From: a virus | Virus record (IMG/VR): IMGVR_UViG_3300017779_000198 | Span: 1-21,421 of that record | Strand: one strand, 5' to 3' | DNA: 21,421 nucleotides | In this document: positions 20,512 to 21,421 of the stretch, piece by piece | How positions within the stretch are numbered: the first letter of the stretch is position 1 | Layout of the letters: each line of letters starts with the position of its first letter | Made by a program: the position numbers and the translations under genes | The notes under the pieces: generated by a model | Seen by the model: the letters and a program-made list of their open reading frames with translations, nothing else | The model's database searches: none | Told to the model about the DNA's origin: nothing

Positions 20512-20754
20512 ATGCCAGCAAAGAAACACCAAAGCCCTAGTGGCGGATTAAATGCCGCTGGTAGACGTTATTACAAACGTAAGACTGGGGCTAACCTCAA
20601 AGCACCTGTAACAGGAAAAGTTAAAAGAGGTTCTAAAGCAGCTGGGAGACGTAAAAGTTTCTGTGCAAGAATGAGTGGTGTTAAAGGTGCAATGAAAAAA
20701 CCAAATGGAAAGCCAACACGTAAGGCTCTAGCTTTACGTAAATGGAAGTGCTAA
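20512..20754 (+). CDS. small basic DUF6321-like protein (80 aa)
   Basis: The product contains SPSGGLNAAGRRYYKRKTG, ANLKAPVTG, AAGRRKSFCARMSGVKG and GKPTRKALALRKWKC. The GGLNAxGRxYYxxxTGxNLKxPV ... RRKSFCARMSGxxG ... RKALALRKWxC series matches a conserved phage family (DUF6321 in my recollection) usually found near capsid or terminase genes, function unknown. It is very basic, so DNA contact is plausible. The ATG directly follows the previous stop; no separate binding site is apparent. Confidence 0.78.
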   Translation: MPAKKHQSPSGGLNAAGRRYYKRKTGANLKAPVTGKVKRGSKAAGRRKSFCARMSGVKGAMKKPNGKPTRKALALRKWKC

Positions 20755-20755
20755 T

Positions 20756-20820
20756 AGCTGTGCTATCTCGTTAGATGGCAGCTGCCAACAAGTAGTAGTA
20801 ACTTGACCTTCTGCGGAAGA
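20756..20820 (+). promoter_or_regulatory. structured leader upstream of the capsid gene (three consecutive hairpins)
   Basis: Three hairpins follow one another: 20756-20783 (AGCTG and CTATCT pair with AGATGG and CAGCT, loop CGTT, TG bulge); 20789-20805 (CAAGT/ACTTG, loop AGTAGTA); 20808-20819 (CTTC/GAAG with a UNCG-type TGCG loop). A perfect 10-base palindrome GGCAGCTGCC (20777-20786) overlaps the first. The remaining leader to 20885 is A-rich with AAAGGAG at 20872-20878. No U tract follows, so a classic intrinsic terminator is unlikely; mRNA stabilising or processing structure is more likely. It is not a hammerhead. Confidence 0.55.
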
Positions 20821-20885
20821 CAATCTTGGGGACGAAACTTAGAGGCGTTCAACAACAACTAAACTATAACCAAAGGAGATTTATT

Positions 20886-21421
20886 ATGGCAAATGCTAGT
20901 CCAGTATCTGTCGGTAAAATCAACACTGGTGGTTCAGAAGACGCTCTATTTCTTAAAGTATTTTCAGGCGAAGTTTTAACTTCATTTGAACGTGCTTCAG
21001 TAACTCAAGGAGCTGAAACTGTCCGTACAATCAGTAATGGTAAAAGTGCACAATTCCCTGTAATGGGCAGAATTGACGCTTCTTATCATACCGCTGGTAC
21101 AGAAATCACTGGTAGTGACGTAAACCACAACGAGAAAATCATAACAATCAATGACTTATTGATATCTTCTGTCTTTCTTTCTAACATAGAAGAAGCAAAG
21201 AATCATTATGATGTTAGAGGTTCTTATTCATCCGAAATCGGTAGAGCATTGGCTTTCCAAAAAGATAAGCACATTCTACAAACAATCGGACAAGCAGCAC
21301 AAGCTTCTGCAAACGTAGCTGATTCAGGCTATGCTTCAGGAACTGTGTTAACAAACACTTCAATCGCTAGTGCTACAGCTTCTACAGCTGCTAACGCTGT
21401 GATTGACGAACTTTTCAACGC
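20886..21421 (+). CDS. major capsid protein (T7 gp10-like), 3' end cut by window edge
   Basis: The ATG follows AAAGGAG with 7 bases of spacing. The visible 178 residues begin MANASPVSVGKINTGGSEDA and include LFLKVFSGEVLTSFERASVT, RTISNGKSAQFPVMGR, HNEKIITINDLLISSVFLSNIEE and RGSYSSEIGRALAFQKDKHI (the third given in part). These match the N-terminal half of T7-type capsid proteins (LKxFxGEVLTAFxR, GKSAQFPxxGR, DxxxYDVRxxYSxExGxALA). The frame is open to the edge, so the C-terminus and any frameshift form as in T7 gp10B cannot be seen. Confidence 0.95.
   Translation, partial: MANASPVSVGKINTGGSEDALFLKVFSGEVLTSFERASVTQGAETVRTISNGKSAQFPVMGRIDASYHTAGTEITGSDVNHNEKIITINDLLISSVFLSNIEEAKNHYDVRGSYSSEIGRALAFQKDKHILQTIGQAAQASANVADSGYASGTVLTNTSIASATASTAANAVIDELFN

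Noticed and set aside
20808-20842. GAAG...GGGGACGAAAC in the capsid leader as a possible hammerhead core
   Set aside because: No CUGANGA element and no stem III/NUH in the right order.
1-21421. tRNA genes, CRISPR arrays, integrase or insertion sequences
   Set aside because: Looked for cloverleaf-like segments, regular repeats and recombinase motifs in the gaps and frames; none seen.

Overview
The window is a stretch of a lytic, T7-like podovirus genome (Autographiviridae-type). Every convincing gene is on the + strand, genes are packed with overlaps of a few bases, and the order is T7-like: early small genes, single-subunit RNA polymerase, ssDNA-binding protein, endonuclease I, lysozyme-like protein, primase-helicase, family A DNA polymerase, 5'-3' exonuclease, small virion-type genes, portal, scaffold, capsid. 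Moderate AT-richness, phage-encoded class I ribonucleotide reductase, DUF3310 and DUF6321-like proteins, and a promoter-like repeat resembling that of marine cyanophage Syn5 suggest a marine phage; the host (for example a marine alphaproteobacterium) cannot be fixed from the sequence. No tRNA, CRISPR, integrase or insertion sequence was seen.

Layout. 1-3717: early region of small, mostly unrecognised genes. Its striking feature is three complete type I hammerhead ribozymes (512-561, 754-803, 1720-1782). Each starts at or near the end of one gene and is followed by a near-identical 27-30 nt leader (AACAATAACA-GCGAGG type) before the next start codon. They look like a self-cleaving replacement for the RNase III processing that cuts T7 early mRNA into single-gene messages. 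3785-6235: RNA polymerase. 6277-9718: ssDNA-binding protein, endonuclease I, a lysozyme homologue with altered active-site residues, a small protein, primase-helicase and a small gene. 9729-11343: an accessory island (PAPS-reductase-like enzyme, DUF7220-like membrane protein, small protein, PD-(D/E)XK nuclease-like protein). 11340-14103: DNA polymerase, exonuclease, DUF3310 protein. 14112-16813: nrdA and nrdB. 16839-17990: five small genes, four of them a tandem family starting Met-Cys and ending in a GLxI motif, placed like T7 genes 6.7/7.3. 17993-21421: portal, scaffold, three tiny basic proteins, a structured leader, and the start of the major capsid gene, cut by the window edge.

Control. 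Four + strand copies of an AAGTACCC-N-TATAAGA-like element stand before the RNA polymerase, ssDNA-binding protein, helicase and post-nrdB genes; three of them overlap the preceding stop codon. They are the best candidates for phage RNA polymerase promoters. A fifth copy, reversed, lies in the loop of a long hairpin at 2553-2591. Replication genes appear to be transcribed as long operons with translational coupling. RNR supplies dNTPs, helicase, ssDNA-binding protein and polymerase form the replisome, and nucleases handle host DNA breakdown and branched intermediates.

There is no gene-free stretch over 300 bases; the longest gap is the 131-base capsid leader (20755-20885).
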